Shown here piece by piece: positions 8,231 to 16,867 of a stretch of DNA of 64,000 bases. The DNA lies in the NCBI GenBank assembly GCA_902779945.1, contig CACZDN010000017.1, positions 1 to 64,000 of the forward strand. The letters are read 5' to 3'. Below the pieces are notes generated by a model, which did not search any database, was not told where the DNA came from, and saw nothing but the letters and a program-made list of their open reading frames with translations. The stretch is from Oscillospiraceae bacterium (lineage in GTDB: Bacteria > Bacillota > Clostridia > Oscillospirales > Oscillospiraceae). Both the position numbers and the translations under genes were made by a program. Each line of letters starts with the position of its first letter. Position 1 is the first letter of the stretch.

Positions 8231-10345
8231 TTACTTCAAAAGCGTCATTTCGGGCTCGGAGGTGTCGCTGTAGCCGCGGATCGTGATGTAGGCGTCCATG
8301 ATCTGGCGGGCGATGAACTGGACGTCGGCGCCGGCGCCGCCGCGCTCCACCACCACAAAGATGGCGACCTCGGGGTCCTTGTAGGGGCCGTAGCACATGA
8401 AGATGCCGTCGTTCTGGATGCCCTCGCCCTTCTGGGCGGTCCCGGTCTTGCCGGCGCAGCGCCAGGCGCAGGGGACCCAGATGTTGGCGTTGGTCTCGTT
8501 GGTGTAGTCGTTGAGCACCAGCCACATCCCCTCATGCACGGCGTCCCAGTTGTACTGGGGCGTCTCCACCTTGGACATGACGCGGCTCTCGCGCTCGTAG
8601 AGCTTTTCGGAGTAGTCAAAATTGCGGATGGCCTTGATGATGGACGCGGAGTAACGGGTGCCGCCGTTTGCGACGGTGGCGCAGTACTCGGCCATCTGGA
8701 TGGGAGTGAACACGGAGTCGGACTGGCCGATGGCGGCCTGCAGCGTGTCGCCGATGCGCCACTCGGAGCCGGCGTAGTCCTGGTGGTTGGCGCGGTTGGA
8801 CATATTGCCCTTGGCCTCCACCAGCTCGATCCCCGAGAACTGCCCGAGCCCGAAGGCCGCCGCAAATTCACCCATGTCGTCGACGCCGAGGTCGTTGCCG
8901 ACGGTGTAGAAGAAGTAATTGCACGAGTCGCGGATGGCGGTGGTGACGTTCTCCTCCGGGTGGGTCAGGTGCTCCTTCTTGTTGACGTTCCAGATCCAGC
9001 ATTCCGGCGCGTAGCCCTCAGCCGCGTAGCGGGTGTACACGCCCTGGCACTTGATCTTCTTCTCGGTGTTGATGATGCCCTTGGTCAGCCCCGCGATGGC
9101 GGTGCAGGGCTTGAAGGTGGAGCCGGGGGCGTAGGTGCCCAGCAGCGCGCGGTTGAAGAGCGGAGCGTTCTCCGCCGCCAGCAGCTCCTGATAGTCCTCA
9201 ATGATGCGGGACACGTCGTAGGTCGGCCAGCTTGCCAGGGCGAGAGGGGAGCCGTCCTTCACGTTCACCACCACGGCGGAGGCCCCGGTGATGTTGTCCT
9301 TGAGATCGACGTTGTAGTCGCCGCGGGCCGTACCCTCGGCGCGCTTCTGGGCGATGTTCTTTTTCAGGATCTCCACGCCGTTGCCGAGGATACGTTCGGT
9401 CTGCTCCTGGAGCACGCTGTCGATGGTGAGGTAGATATGGTTGCCGGGCACGGGCTCCTTGGTGTAGACCGTGGCGAGGATGGTGCCGGCGGCGTTGCGG
9501 GTCTCCTCCACCTCGCCGTCCTGGCCGTGGAGGTAGTTTTCAAAGGCATACTCGATGCCGTCCTTGCCCACCATGGCGTCGGTAGAGTAGTCGAGCAGGG
9601 AGTACTTCTCATACTCCTCCTGCGTCATGAGACCCACATAGCCCAGGATGTGGGCCGCGTAGTCCGTGGAGTACTGACGGATGTAGGCGCGTTTGACCTC
9701 GATGCCGACCAGCTTGTTCTCCATGATGGAGGAGATGAGGTTCATGCTCGCGTCCTGGACGAAGACGTAGTCCGCGGTGTTGATGGCGTAGCGCACGTTG
9801 ATCGAATAGCGCACGCCCGCGATCAGACGCATTTCGGAGGCGGAATACTTGTTGTCGATGTTGTAGCGCGTGCGCATGTAGCTCATGAGCTCCACGGCCG
9901 TGCAGTTCGGGTCCAGCCCCTGGCGCTTATAGTACGCCTCCAGCATCGTGCGCTGGATGGCGGTCATGTTCTCGTCGTACTCAAAGGGCGGCTCGAAGGT
10001 GACGGGCAGGTCGTCGGTGTACTCGTCGCCGTAGCTGCGCACCATGCTGACAAGCTGGAGGATGACGGAGTTCGGGTCCTCATTGGCAAAGAGCTTGTCG
10101 GTGTCGATGCGGAGGTTGTAGCACTCGGCGTTCGAGACCAGCACGCGCCCGTAGCGGTCGAGGATGTTGCCCCGCGCCGCGGTGACCGTGCGCGTGGTGT
10201 GGATGAGCTCGTTTGCGCGGTTGTAGTACTCCTCGCCCTTGACGATCTGGAGCTGGTAGAGAAAGTACATGTACACGGCCAGCAGCACCGCCGCGATAAT
10301 GGCCAGCGCCGCCAGCCTTCCGCGGCTGATGAGTTTTTGATTCAT
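8231..10345 (-). CDS. mrdA: Penicillin-binding protein 2 (elongation transpeptidase)
   Basis: 704 residues with one N-terminal transmembrane anchor (about 12-32), a PBP dimerisation domain, and a C-terminal transpeptidase domain. The catalytic S409 lies in STFK, SCN forms the SxN motif, and K633 starts KTGTAQ. The protein cross-links peptidoglycan in the rod (elongasome) complex. It is the last gene of the minus-strand maf-mreC-mreD-mrdA cluster, which supports assignment to PBP2 rather than a sporulation or divisome PBP. The 78-nt gap to mreD contains a small hairpin. Confidence 0.93.
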   Translation of the reverse strand: MNQKLISRGRLAALAIIAAVLLAVYMYFLYQLQIVKGEEYYNRANELIHTTRTVTAARGNILDRYGRVLVSNAECYNLRIDTDKLFANEDPNSVILQLVSMVRSYGDEYTDDLPVTFEPPFEYDENMTAIQRTMLEAYYKRQGLDPNCTAVELMSYMRTRYNIDNKYSASEMRLIAGVRYSINVRYAINTADYVFVQDASMNLISSIMENKLVGIEVKRAYIRQYSTDYAAHILGYVGLMTQEEYEKYSLLDYSTDAMVGKDGIEYAFENYLHGQDGEVEETRNAAGTILATVYTKEPVPGNHIYLTIDSVLQEQTERILGNGVEILKKNIAQKRAEGTARGDYNVDLKDNITGASAVVVNVKDGSPLALASWPTYDVSRIIEDYQELLAAENAPLFNRALLGTYAPGSTFKPCTAIAGLTKGIINTEKKIKCQGVYTRYAAEGYAPECWIWNVNKKEHLTHPEENVTTAIRDSCNYFFYTVGNDLGVDDMGEFAAAFGLGQFSGIELVEAKGNMSNRANHQDYAGSEWRIGDTLQAAIGQSDSVFTPIQMAEYCATVANGGTRYSASIIKAIRNFDYSEKLYERESRVMSKVETPQYNWDAVHEGMWLVLNDYTNETNANIWVPCAWRCAGKTGTAQKGEGIQNDGIFMCYGPYKDPEVAIFVVVERGGAGADVQFIARQIMDAYITIRGYSDTSEPEMTLLK

Positions 10346-10423
10346 AGAAATCCTTTCCTTGAGACGCAGGTTAAAAAACGCAGGGGCCGTCGAGGGCGTA
10401 GGCCCCTGCGGAGAACAATGGTT

Positions 10424-10921
10424 TCACGCCCGTGCCCACTTCTCCGGCAGCGGATAGGCCAGCGCGGCAACAGGGAGGGACAGGAGCGTCTGCAGGCCGG
10501 CGACAACGGGCATGTCCACACTCCACGCGTCGCCCGCGAGGGTCTTGAGCATCTGCAGAATCGACGTGATCAAAAGCGCCAAAAACGCCACGCCCATGAA
10601 GGCAAAGAAGCGGCGGTTGATGAAAAACTGCGACAGAAACGCGGCCATCAGGCTCAGCGCCGGCAGGAGCAGCAGAAAAAACACGCGGTTTTCCACAAAG
10701 CTCATGTCCGCAAAATAGCCCATCAGCAGGCAGAAGAGCGGCCCCCAGGTTGCCCCCTCGAACATGCCGACCGCGGCCGCCACTGCCGGCAGCACCAGCG
10801 GGCACACGCCGTAGATCCGGATGTGGCTCAGCACCATGTTCTGCGCCATCAGCGTCAGGAACATGAACAGCAGATACCGGACCAGCTTGCGCAGGTCGAT
10901 TTTTTCAAGCAGCTCCCTCAT
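10424..10921 (-). CDS. mreD: Rod shape-determining protein MreD
   Basis: 165 residues, almost entirely hydrophobic, with five to six predicted transmembrane helices, the size and profile of MreD. It links MreC, RodA and PBP2 in the elongasome. It begins one base after the mreC stop, indicating coupled translation. The sequence itself is poorly conserved in the family, so the call leans on topology and position. Confidence 0.87.
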   Translation of the reverse strand: MRELLEKIDLRKLVRYLLFMFLTLMAQNMVLSHIRIYGVCPLVLPAVAAAVGMFEGATWGPLFCLLMGYFADMSFVENRVFFLLLLPALSLMAAFLSQFFINRRFFAFMGVAFLALLITSILQMLKTLAGDAWSVDMPVVAGLQTLLSLPVAALAYPLPEKWARA

Positions 10922-10922
10922 G

Positions 10923-11765
10923 TCACTCCACCACCGTAAAGCTCTTGATGACGAAAACCTGCACCAGAGAGTCGAGCTTGGCCTGCGGCTCCACGATGCC
11001 GTATTCGATTTGGCCGCCGGCCTCGGTCTGGACGGCGGTGAGGGTGCCGATCATCAGCCCCGCCGGGAACGCGCCGCCGGAGCCGGAGGTCAGCACGTCG
11101 TCGCCCACGAAGATCTGGGCCCCGTCGGCAAGATAGGTGAGCTTCGCGGTTTTCTCGCGCATAAAGGAGTATTCGCCCACCACCATGCCGGAGTTGCCGG
11201 TCGCGCCGACGAAGGCGCCGACGGACATGTCCACGTCGATGACCGTGGAGACCGTGGCCCAGTTGGTGCCCAGCTCCGTAATCTGCCCGACCACGGCGCC
11301 GTACTCGGTGATCACGGGGTCGCCCAGCTCGATGCCGCTGGAGGAGCCCTTGGAGATCGTAAAGGAGCTGGACCAGTTGGAGCTGGACCAGAGCACCACC
11401 TTGCAGGACTCCATTACATAGTCCGTGTGCTTCTCGCGCAGCTCCAGAAGCTGGCGCAGGCGGGAGTTTTCCTCGCTGGCGGCGATGCCGTCGCGGGCGG
11501 ACTTCTGCGCGTCCGCGAGCTGGGAGCGCAGGGATTCGTTTTCGGCCATGAGCGAATCGTACTCGTACAGATAGCCGTACATGCTGTCAAACCAGTTGAC
11601 GGCGGAGCTCAGCACCTTCTGAATGGGAGCCTTGACGATGCCGGCCACATTCTGGATGACGCCGATGTTCCCCTTGCGGGCGGCCGCGCCGAGACTAATG
11701 ATGAGCGCCGCGGACAGCACGATGATGCCGACGCGGATGCCGTTTTTCCTCAGATATTCCTTCAA
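10923..11765 (-). CDS. mreC: Rod shape-determining protein MreC
   Basis: 280 residues: a short cytosolic N-terminus, one transmembrane helix (about 10-28), a coiled coil (about 65-105, LMAENESLRSQLADAQK) and the beta-rich extracytoplasmic MreC domain (from WSSSFTISKGSSSGI onward). It scaffolds PBP2 and the cytoskeleton. The start overlaps the maf stop by 4 nt. mreB, usually next to mreC, is absent here. Confidence 0.93.
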   Translation of the reverse strand: MKEYLRKNGIRVGIIVLSAALIISLGAAARKGNIGVIQNVAGIVKAPIQKVLSSAVNWFDSMYGYLYEYDSLMAENESLRSQLADAQKSARDGIAASEENSRLRQLLELREKHTDYVMESCKVVLWSSSNWSSSFTISKGSSSGIELGDPVITEYGAVVGQITELGTNWATVSTVIDVDMSVGAFVGATGNSGMVVGEYSFMREKTAKLTYLADGAQIFVGDDVLTSGSGGAFPAGLMIGTLTAVQTEAGGQIEYGIVEPQAKLDSLVQVFVIKSFTVVE

Positions 11766-12334
11766 AGCAGCTCAACCCCCAGCTCGCGCAGCATGATTCC
11801 GAGCCTGCACAGCGGCAGGCCCATGACATTAAAGAAGTCGCCCTCAATCCCCTCGACAAAGAGGGAGGCCCTGCCCTGGATGCCGTAGGCCCCGGCCTTG
11901 TCCATGGGCTCGCCGGTGGCGATGTAGGCGGCGATCTCCCGGTCAGAGAGCGCACGGAAGCGGACCGCGCTGCGCTCGTAATCCAGAAGCGTGACGCCGC
12001 CCCGGATCACGGCGACGCCGGTATAGACCTCGTGCTGCCGCCCGGAGAGGGTGCGCAGCATTTCGGCGGCGTGGGTCTCGGACCGCGGCTTGCCGAAGAC
12101 CGCCCCGTCCGCCCACACGATGGTGTCCGCCGCGAGCACGACGTCGTCCGGCGAAGCGATCGCCGAGACCTCCTTCGCCTTGTGGGCGGCGAGAGCCTTG
12201 ACCAGCTCCGAGGGCGGCAGCCCGGGCGCGGCCTTCTCCTCCCCGACGGCGGGCACGATGCGAAGCTCCCGCACGCCGAGCATTTCCAACAGTTCCTTCC
12301 TCCGCGGAGAAGCGGAGGCGAGTATGATCGACAT
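11762..12334 (-). CDS. maf: Maf-family nucleoside triphosphate pyrophosphatase
   Basis: 190 residues. The N-terminal ILASASPRRKELLEML (SxRR substrate-binding motif), the central ADTIVWADG and the C-terminal GEPMDKAGAYGIQG are diagnostic. Family members hydrolyse dTTP/UTP or modified nucleotides and affect septation in Bacillus. First gene of the operon with mreC-mreD-mrdA, overlapping mreC by 4 nt. Confidence 0.93.
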   Translation of the reverse strand: MSIILASASPRRKELLEMLGVRELRIVPAVGEEKAAPGLPPSELVKALAAHKAKEVSAIASPDDVVLAADTIVWADGAVFGKPRSETHAAEMLRTLSGRQHEVYTGVAVIRGGVTLLDYERSAVRFRALSDREIAAYIATGEPMDKAGAYGIQGRASLFVEGIEGDFFNVMGLPLCRLGIMLRELGVELL

Positions 12335-12365
12335 TTTAATAATCTCCAGGTTTACACCGATTTAT

Positions 12366-12566
12366 GGGGGAGCTGTCAGTGCCGTTCGCGGCTCTGACTG
12401 AGAGGGCTCCAGCCTCTGACGAAGGATATGGCCCCCTTGCCTGAAGGGGGCTGGCACCAGTGTTCACACTGGTGACTGGGGGATACCGTTTTCTGCACAG
12501 CGTCGATAAGACTGTATCCCCCGCCTCAGTTTGCGAACTGGGGCACCTCTCCCAAAGGGAGAGGCA
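12366..12566. repeat. GC-rich hairpin repeat cluster (copy 1)
   Basis: A series of nested hairpins: GGGGAGCTGTCAG... to CTGACTGAGAGGG, CCCCCTTGCCTGAAGGGGG, CACCAGTGTTCACACTGGTG and CCTCTCCCAAAGGGAGAGG. The same modules recur at 14699-14824 and 21124-21265. No coding evidence. It separates maf from the U32 gene and may serve as a bidirectional transcription barrier. Confidence 0.7.
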
Positions 12567-12573
12567 GGAAGGT

Positions 12574-14658
12574 TCACTCCACGCCTCTGTAGTACAATCC
12601 GCGCGTCAGCACGTTCGGCTGATAGTCGGACTGGCCGAGGTAGACCTTTGCCACCTCGAGACACTCGCGGGGCGTCTCGGTGGTGAAGAGCATACGCATC
12701 CCCCAGAGGCCCGCGCCGTAGAGGTCCTCCGCCTTGTCGGCGAGGTAGAGCTTGTGGGCGTTGTAGATCACGTTCCGGCAGCCGAATTCCTTGACCACCG
12801 GGAACACCGCGCCCATGCGGTCGGCCATCTGCGCCGGGGTCTGGCAGGTGCAGCGGCCCGAGGAATGGCGGATCACGCACTGGTCCGACACCATGAGCGG
12901 GAGCCTGCCGTAGACGATCATCTCGGTGTCGAGCGTCTTCGACAGGTCACGTATCTGCGCAATGCGCAGCTCGAACGAGGCCGTGGCGGACAGAAAGCCC
13001 GCCTGCCGCACCATCTCCATCGAGAGGGAGTTGAACACGTTCAGCCCGAAGTCGCCGCGCACGCTGAGCCCCACGGATCGGGCCAGCATCGCGTGGCCGA
13101 GATTGCCGACCAGCGCCTCGTTGATGCCGAAGTCGAAGAGGCGCTCGAGCGTCTCGCGCACGATGTGCTCCTCGTCGTCGGTGATGACGCGGGGCAGCAC
13201 CACCACCGGCACGGTGCCGTGCTCCTCAAAGGGCTCCAGCAGATCAAAGTACTCGCTCATCACAGTCATCGGGACGTAGATATAGCGGGGCTTCAGGGCC
13301 GCAAGCTCCGGTGTGAGCTGCTCGGGCGATAAGACCTGAAAGATCATGGCGGGGTCTGTCCCCGGCGGCGTGCCGGCGGGCTTTGCCGGGATCGTGCCCA
13401 CGCGGCGCTGCGGCGGTCTGCCGCGCTGCTCGCTGAGCTCCGCGCAGAGATTGCGCCGCAGCTCGTTGATCGCGGCGGCGGGGGCAAAGAGCCCCGGGTC
13501 CGTTTTGGCCTGGTTGTCGACCACGCTGTAGGGCGTGCCGCCGGTTTTGAACATCTGTTCGGTGATATAGGTGGGCGAGAGGCCGATGCCCCGCGCTTTC
13601 TCAGGCGCGCGCCCCTCGGCGACGGCCTTGTGCCCCTCGTCATCAAAGGCGATGGCGCGCAGGGGCTGGCCCTTCTCGACCAGGGTGTAGAAGTGTACGG
13701 GCACGCGGCGCAGCTCCCCCTCGGAATAGCCCTTGCGGGCCTGGGCGAAGAGCTGGTCGACCTCGCGGTCGGTATCCGCGCGCACGCCGAACATGTCCTC
13801 CTGGTCGCCGTTGAAGTAGCCCTGGGTGAAGCCCTGGCGGGAAAAGGCGCGCTCGAGCTCCTCCAGCTCCTCGGACGAGGGCTGGCGGTGCTCCTTGAGG
13901 GCGTTTGCGTAAATGCGGGTGACGATGGCGGTATATTCGGGCCGCTTCATGCGCCCCTCGATCTTGATGCAGGCGACGCCCGCCTCCTCGATCTCCTGCA
14001 GTCTGTCCACGAGACAGTTGTCCTTGAGGGAGAGGGGGTGGTCGTCCATGCGCCCGCCGAGCGAGTACTGGAGGCGGCATGGCTGGGCGCACATGCCGCG
14101 GTTGCCGCTGCGCTGGCCGATCAGGGCCGACATGTAGCACTGGCCTGAGTGGCAGAAGCACAGGGCCCCGTGTACGAAGATCTCGGTCTCGATGGGGGCG
14201 TTCTGCGTGATATAGCGTATCTGGTCGAGACTCAGCTCCCGGGCGAGCACCGCGCGGGTCATGCCGAGCTCTGCCGCGGCCTCCACGCCCGCCAGATTGT
14301 GGATCGACATCTGGGTGCTGGCGTGCAGCGGGATGTCCGGCAGATAGCTCCGGATCGCGGCGGCAAGCCCCAGGTCCTGAATGATGATGCCGTCGGCCCC
14401 CGCGTCGGAGGCCAGGCGTGCGGTCCGGAGGGCCTCCTCCACCTCGCGGTCGCCCACCAGCGTGTTGAGGGTGACGTAGGTCCTGCAGCCCCGGATGCGG
14501 CAGTAGCGCACCGCGCGCTCAAACTCCTCGTCCGTGAAGTTCTTCGCGCCGCGCCGGGCGTTGAAGTTGCCGAGCCCCATATAGACGGCGTCCGCGCCGT
14601 TCTGCACCGCGGCGATCACAGCCTCGGGCGACCCGGCGGGTGAGAGCAGTTCTGTCAT
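12574..14658 (-). CDS. U32 family peptidase-like protein (RlhA-type, with DUF3656)
   Basis: 694 residues. The N-terminal U32 TIM-barrel segment begins with ELLSPAGSPEAVIAAVQNGADAVY and carries a Cys cluster (C167, C169, C174, C190, C194 in CFCHSGQC and GMCAQPCR) that in this family holds an iron-sulfur centre. The central part resembles DUF3656. Length and architecture match E. coli RlhA (YdcP), which makes 5-hydroxycytidine at 23S rRNA C2501, so an RNA hydroxylase role is more likely than proteolysis. That functional transfer is inference. The gene is monocistronic, with hairpin repeats on both sides. Confidence 0.85.
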   Translation of the reverse strand: MTELLSPAGSPEAVIAAVQNGADAVYMGLGNFNARRGAKNFTDEEFERAVRYCRIRGCRTYVTLNTLVGDREVEEALRTARLASDAGADGIIIQDLGLAAAIRSYLPDIPLHASTQMSIHNLAGVEAAAELGMTRAVLARELSLDQIRYITQNAPIETEIFVHGALCFCHSGQCYMSALIGQRSGNRGMCAQPCRLQYSLGGRMDDHPLSLKDNCLVDRLQEIEEAGVACIKIEGRMKRPEYTAIVTRIYANALKEHRQPSSEELEELERAFSRQGFTQGYFNGDQEDMFGVRADTDREVDQLFAQARKGYSEGELRRVPVHFYTLVEKGQPLRAIAFDDEGHKAVAEGRAPEKARGIGLSPTYITEQMFKTGGTPYSVVDNQAKTDPGLFAPAAAINELRRNLCAELSEQRGRPPQRRVGTIPAKPAGTPPGTDPAMIFQVLSPEQLTPELAALKPRYIYVPMTVMSEYFDLLEPFEEHGTVPVVVLPRVITDDEEHIVRETLERLFDFGINEALVGNLGHAMLARSVGLSVRGDFGLNVFNSLSMEMVRQAGFLSATASFELRIAQIRDLSKTLDTEMIVYGRLPLMVSDQCVIRHSSGRCTCQTPAQMADRMGAVFPVVKEFGCRNVIYNAHKLYLADKAEDLYGAGLWGMRMLFTTETPRECLEVAKVYLGQSDYQPNVLTRGLYYRGVE

Positions 14659-14698
14659 GTCTGTGTGTTCCTTCTGTGTCTGCGTTAAAAATCAAATT

Positions 14699-14824
14699 CC
14701 CGGCTCCCCCTGCAGGGGAGCAGCCAGCGCCGTTCGCGGCGCTGACTGAGAGGGCGTTGCGCCGACGGCCGGCCCTCTCCGCCCCGGTGTGCGCACCGGG
14801 GCGCTTCTCCCAGAGGGAGAGGCA
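14699..14824. repeat. GC-rich hairpin repeat cluster (copy 2)
   Basis: It contains CCCCTGCAGGGG, the palindrome AGCGCCGTTCGCGGCGCT followed by GACTGAGAGGG, and CCCCGGTGTGCGCACCGGGG, ending in a CTCTCCC...AGAGGCAAG arm. It shares the TTCGCGGC...CTGACTGAGAGGG module with copy 1. It lies between the divergent U32 and DnaD-like genes. Confidence 0.7.
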
Positions 14825-14871
14825 AGAGCTGAGCATAAAAATACAGGTTAATTATAGCACAAGGTCAAGGC

Positions 14872-14900
14872 TTGCGGCAAGGGGATAATCGTGGTATAAT
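14872..14900 (+). promoter_or_regulatory. Sigma-A type promoter of the DnaD/DnaI-like operon
   Basis: TTGCGG (14872-14877) and a perfect TATAAT (14895-14900) are separated by 17 nt. The predicted transcript start is about 50 nt before the GTG at 14953. Confidence 0.75.
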
Positions 14901-14952
14901 ACGGTTCCGGCGTGAACAATACATGAATTTTGCGCCCGGCGGAGGTGAGAGC

Positions 14953-15828
14953 GTGGGAAGCGGGAACATCAGCATTCAGTCCGAAGAGCTTGAGCGGCTG
15001 GTCGCCGCGCATGACGGGGACGTGGCCCTGCTGTGGCTGTACAGGCTCCTGCGCGGCTCCGACGCGCCGGAGGACGCGGCCCGCGCGCTCTGCCGCACAA
15101 GGGCGGAGATCGAGGCCGCGCGCGAAAAGCTCCGCCGTATGGAGCTCTCGCCGCCAGCGAGCGCGGCAAAGCTCCCGCCGCCGGACGAGACGCCGGAGTA
15201 CACGGCGAAGGACCTGGCCGTGCGCAGCCGGGAGGACCCGCGCTTCGCCGCCCTGGTCACCGAGGCTCAGCGCGCCCTGGGCCGCCTCCTCTCGAGCAGC
15301 GACCTCAAAAAGCTCTTCGGCCTGTACGACTATCTGGCCCTGCCGCCGGAGGTCATCATGATGCTGCTCAACTACTGCGTCAGCACCGCGCCCGCCGGCA
15401 GTCCCCCCTCCATGCGCCTGATCGAGAAGGAGGGCTATGTCTGGGCCAACCGCGAGATCCTCACGCTCGAGCAGGCGGACGAGTACATTGCCAAAAGCCG
15501 CAGGCGGCGCGACCAGCTCGCCCGCGCGGCGCAGCTCCTGGGCATTTCGGGCCGCGCCCTGAGTCCGACGGAGAGCAAGTACCTCGCCGCCTGGCTCGAC
15601 ATGGGCTTCGGGGAGGAGCTGCTGGAGCTGGCCTACGACCGCACCCTCACCAACACGGGCGGTCTCAAATGGAGTTATATGAACGGCATCCTCAAGAGCT
15701 GGCACGAGAAGGGCCTGCACACCCCCGAGGACGTGCGCGACAGGGACACCCGCCGCCCCAGAGGGCAGGATAAGGACCGTACCCCGCAAAACCTCGGCGA
15801 GCTTGTCGCGGGGCTGGACAAGATATAG
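14953..15828 (+). CDS. DnaD-domain primosomal protein
   Basis: 291 residues from GTG 14953. That start is chosen because a perfect anti-SD match (GGAGGTGA, 14941-14948) lies 4 nt upstream; an ATG at 14923 has no good site. The N-terminal part resembles the DnaD winged-helix domain. The segments FGLYDYLALPPEVIMMLLNYC and YLAAWLDMGFGEELLELAYDRT... GGLKWSYMNGILKSWHEKG show two copies of the DnaB/DnaD C-terminal fold (about residues 110-170 and 195-260). It probably helps load the replicative helicase together with the adjacent ATPase. Confidence 0.87.
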   Translation: MGSGNISIQSEELERLVAAHDGDVALLWLYRLLRGSDAPEDAARALCRTRAEIEAAREKLRRMELSPPASAAKLPPPDETPEYTAKDLAVRSREDPRFAALVTEAQRALGRLLSSSDLKKLFGLYDYLALPPEVIMMLLNYCVSTAPAGSPPSMRLIEKEGYVWANREILTLEQADEYIAKSRRRRDQLARAAQLLGISGRALSPTESKYLAAWLDMGFGEELLELAYDRTLTNTGGLKWSYMNGILKSWHEKGLHTPEDVRDRDTRRPRGQDKDRTPQNLGELVAGLDKI

Positions 15829-15837
15829 GAGAGCGCC

Positions 15838-16830
15838 ATGAGCTATGACGGGAAGCTGCTGGCCCGCGCCAGGGGCGAGCTTGAAAACATACGCACGCAA
15901 AACCGCGCGGAGATGCAGCGCCGCTATGCGGAGGTCACGGCCCGCGTGCCGGAGATCCGCCGCATCGACGAAAAGCTGCGCGCCCATATGGCCAGGCTCG
16001 TGCGCCTGACGATCGCGAAGGGGCCCGACCTGAAGGAGCGCCTCGACGAGATCCGGAACGAAAACCTGGACCTCCAGATGAAAAGGGCGGAGCTGCTGAC
16101 CGCGGCGGGCTTTAAGTCCGACTATCTGGACGAGATCATCAGCTGTCCCCTCTGCCGCGACACCGGCATTTACAAAAGCGGGGTGTGCAAATGTCTCGAC
16201 CGCCTTTACAACCGGGAGCTGACAAAGGAGCTCGGCGCGCTGATGCGGCGCGGAGACGAGAGCTTTGAAAAATTCGACCTCACGCTCTACCCGGCGCAGG
16301 TGGACCCCGCCTCGGGCCTCGTCCCGCGCGAGGTCATGCGCAAGGTGTCCGACGCCTGCCGCCGCTATGCCGATAATTTTTCCGCGGCCTCGCCTAACCT
16401 GCTGTTCCAGGGCGGCACGGGCCTCGGCAAGACCTGGCTGTCCGCCTGCATCGCCCGCGTCGTCGCGGAGCGGGGCTTCTCGGTCTGCTACGACACCGCC
16501 GCCTCCGCGCTCGAAAACTATGAGCGGGCCAAGTTTTCCCGTGACCTGCCGGAGGGGGAGGAAGCAGCCCTGCGCATAAAACGCATGGAGAGCTGCGGCC
16601 TCATGATCCTCGACGATCTGGGCACCGAGATGACCACCCCCATGGCCCAGAGCGCGCTGTACACCCTGGTCAACAACCGCCTCGTCAACGGGAGAAAGAC
16701 CATCATCAGCACCAACCTCACAAACGACGAGCTTACAAAGCGCTACACCCCACAGATCGCCTCCCGCATCCTGGGCGAATTCCAGTGCCTGCCCTTCGTC
16801 GGGGAGGATATCCGGAGAATGAAACGATAA
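15838..16830 (+). CDS. DnaI/DnaC-like helicase loader ATPase
   Basis: 330 residues. A helical N-terminal region is followed by a zinc-binding cluster (C103, C106, C117, C119: CPLC and CKC), then an AAA+ domain with Walker A GGTGLGKT (192-199), Walker B LMILDDLG, and sensor region TIISTNLT. Family members load the replicative helicase at origins or restart sites. It begins 9 nt after the DnaD-like gene and ends in a terminator, so the two form a two-gene operon. DnaI is the closest named relative; exact orthology is not certain. Confidence 0.9.
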   Translation: MSYDGKLLARARGELENIRTQNRAEMQRRYAEVTARVPEIRRIDEKLRAHMARLVRLTIAKGPDLKERLDEIRNENLDLQMKRAELLTAAGFKSDYLDEIISCPLCRDTGIYKSGVCKCLDRLYNRELTKELGALMRRGDESFEKFDLTLYPAQVDPASGLVPREVMRKVSDACRRYADNFSAASPNLLFQGGTGLGKTWLSACIARVVAERGFSVCYDTAASALENYERAKFSRDLPEGEEAALRIKRMESCGLMILDDLGTEMTTPMAQSALYTLVNNRLVNGRKTIISTNLTNDELTKRYTPQIASRILGEFQCLPFVGEDIRRMKR

Positions 16831-16833
16831 AAA

Positions 16834-16867
16834 AACTCCTGCGGCTAAGCCGCAGGAGTTCGTTTTT
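16834..16867 (+). terminator. Bidirectional terminator between convergent genes
   Basis: A perfect 12-bp stem (AACTCCTGCGGC with GCCGCAGGAGTT), 3-nt loop, five T residues on the right and an A-run on the left. It sits between the convergent helicase loader and Ig-like repeat protein genes, so it can stop transcription from both sides. Confidence 0.9.

Noticed and set aside
8534-10939. An 801-codon plus-strand open frame opposite mrdA and mreD.
   Set aside because: It mirrors the codon pattern of the GC-rich minus-strand genes, has low-complexity Val/Ala/Gly/His/Arg composition and no ribosome binding site; mrdA and mreD are clearly the real genes.
14923-14925. ATG as start of the DnaD-like gene.
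   Set aside because: No ribosome binding site precedes it, while the GTG at 14953 follows a perfect GGAGGTGA.
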